A DNA stretch of 64,000 bases, from assembly GCF_001729485.1 (NCBI RefSeq), contig NZ_CP017157.1, positions 4,402,001 to 4,466,000 of the forward strand. The letters are read 5' to 3'. Position numbers and translations under genes: made by a program. Source of the stretch: Streptomyces lydicus (GTDB taxonomy: Bacteria > Actinomycetota > Actinomycetes > Streptomycetales > Streptomycetaceae). The notes under the pieces are model-generated. The model had not been told where the DNA came from and made no database searches. It was given only the letters and a program-made list of their open reading frames with translations. Numbering within the stretch: position 1 is the first letter of the stretch; every line of letters starts with the position of its first letter. Below are positions 63,348 through 64,000 of this stretch, one piece after another.

Positions 63348-64000
63348 TCACCGGCGCGGGCCGTCCTGTACGGGCACCGGGCGGTCGTCGTGGAGCGCGC
63401 TGAACAGGCGCCCGGCCCGCCCCCGGTCCCAGAGCACCGCGCTGCCCTTGGAGGTGGGGATGCCGATGGCGGCCACCGGGACGTTGAGCTGCTTGCCGTG
63501 CCCGGCGGTGACCCCGCGGACCGCCTCGAACAGCGAGCTGAGATCCAGCAGACCGGTGTCCCGGTCGACCACGAGCGTGTCCAGTCCGGCGTTGAGCACG
63601 GAGTACAGCGCGATCGGGTCGAGCAGCGTGCCCGGTGTCGCCGCCCGGTGGGCGAGGGCGGAGAGGAACTTCTGCTGGTTGCGGGTGCGCCCCAGGTCGC
63701 CCGCCTTCTCCTGGTGGCGCTGGCGGACGAAGGCGAGCGCCGCGGTGCCGTCGAGGGTCTGACAGCCCTTCTTGAGGTCGGCCCCCGACTTCTCGTCCTT
63801 CAGGGCCCGTTCGAGGCAGATCGGGACGCCGCCGACCGCGTCGACGAGATTGACGAAGCCGGCGAAGCCGACCTCCACGTAGTGGTCGATGGTCAGGCCG
63901 GTGTTGTGCTCGATGGTGTTCACCAGCATCTTCGGACCGCCGAGCGCGAACGCGGCGTTGAGTTTGTTCTTCGCCGGGGCGTGGCGCTTCCCGGTCATGG
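63348..64000 (-). CDS. LytR-CpsA-Psr (LCP) family protein, C-terminal part
   Basis: The gene runs off the right edge; the visible 217 or so residues are the C-terminal half of an LCP domain: KLNAAFALGGPKMLVNTIE, then VEVGFAGFVNLVDAVGGV and LAFVRQRHQEKAGDLGRT, with the conserved arginines that bind the pyrophosphate of the lipid carrier. LCP proteins are membrane-anchored and attach secondary polymers to peptidoglycan outside the cell. The transmembrane anchor should lie beyond the edge. Confidence 0.9.
   Translation of the reverse strand, partial: MTGKRHAPAKNKLNAAFALGGPKMLVNTIEHNTGLTIDHYVEVGFAGFVNLVDAVGGVPICLERALKDEKSGADLKKGCQTLDGTAALAFVRQRHQEKAGDLGRTRNQQKFLSALAHRAATPGTLLDPIALYSVLNAGLDTLVVDRDTGLLDLSSLFEAVRGVTAGHGKQLNVPVAAIGIPTSKGSAVLWDRGRAGRLFSALHDDRPVPVQDGPRR

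Overview
The window is high-GC DNA (roughly 70% or more by eye, with strong third-position G/C and many GTG or TTG starts) and reads as a Streptomyces chromosome. Markers are a chaplin, mycothiol-type DinB/maleylpyruvate isomerase proteins, a sugar transporter of the MsiK-dependent kind, a HelR gene behind a rifamycin-associated element, a HyaluRonate-free but hydrolase-rich set of secreted proteins, ECF41 sigma and many one-gene units with leaderless-looking starts. It looks like accessory chromosome: mostly single genes each paired with a divergent regulator, plus several gene remnants.

Layout. 0-5 kb: end of a YhgE/Pip membrane protein, a HAD protein, a DUF2945 protein, an erythromycin-esterase-like gene divergent from a TioE/MerR regulator, and a LacI regulator. 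5.1-10.7 kb: an alpha-glucoside uptake operon (truncated MsiK-like ATPase remnant, lipoprotein binding protein, two permeases, GH13 alpha-glucosidase) with LacI-type operators. 10.8-20 kb: NAD(P)-binding protein, methyltransferase, M24 peptidase-like protein, CDP-diacylglycerol diphosphatase-like protein, MerR/amidohydrolase pair, membrane protein, hydrolase/MarR pair and small secreted proteins. 20.5-24.8 kb: ABC-F ATPase with a 7-codon upstream peptide, a chloramphenicol-phosphotransferase-like kinase and a GH5 glycosidase. 24.9-30.3 kb: ECF41 sigma plus SRPBCC protein, Fur-type regulator, a catalase remnant and katG, then an LppU-like protein.

30.3-36.7 kb: a Tat-type beta-helix protein with a LacI/CebR-like box; a tight ribbon-helix-helix / VOC / methyltransferase operon whose first start codon sits inside a 40-bp near-perfect palindrome; a mycothiol-type protein; an OYE reductase. 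37.1-39.5 kb: a rifamycin-associated element, a 47-codon remnant that matches the start of a glycosyltransferase, and helR. 39.5-47 kb: single metabolic and membrane genes. 47.1-48.3 kb: a class A beta-lactamase whose signal peptide is out of frame, followed upstream by a short RNA unit with tRNA-like ends and a strong terminator. 48.4-53 kb: secreted proteins, including a chaplin with a His/Lys-rich tail and a protein made of three tandem repeats. 52.9-56.4 kb: integrase and ISL3 transposase remnants around an HxlR/SDR/SnoaL cluster. 56.8-64 kb: a large membrane M48 protease, a TetR/SDR pair with a double operator, a NAD kinase and an LCP-family protein cut by the right edge.

Taken together the region carries resistance-type genes against five drug classes (macrolide esterase, ABC-F, chloramphenicol-type kinase, rifamycin/HelR, beta-lactamase), and three of the remnants (MsiK-like, catalase, glycosyltransferase) are N-terminal or internally deleted genes still sitting directly behind intact promoters and ribosome binding sites. 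No CRISPR array, no canonical tRNA and no intact insertion sequence were seen.
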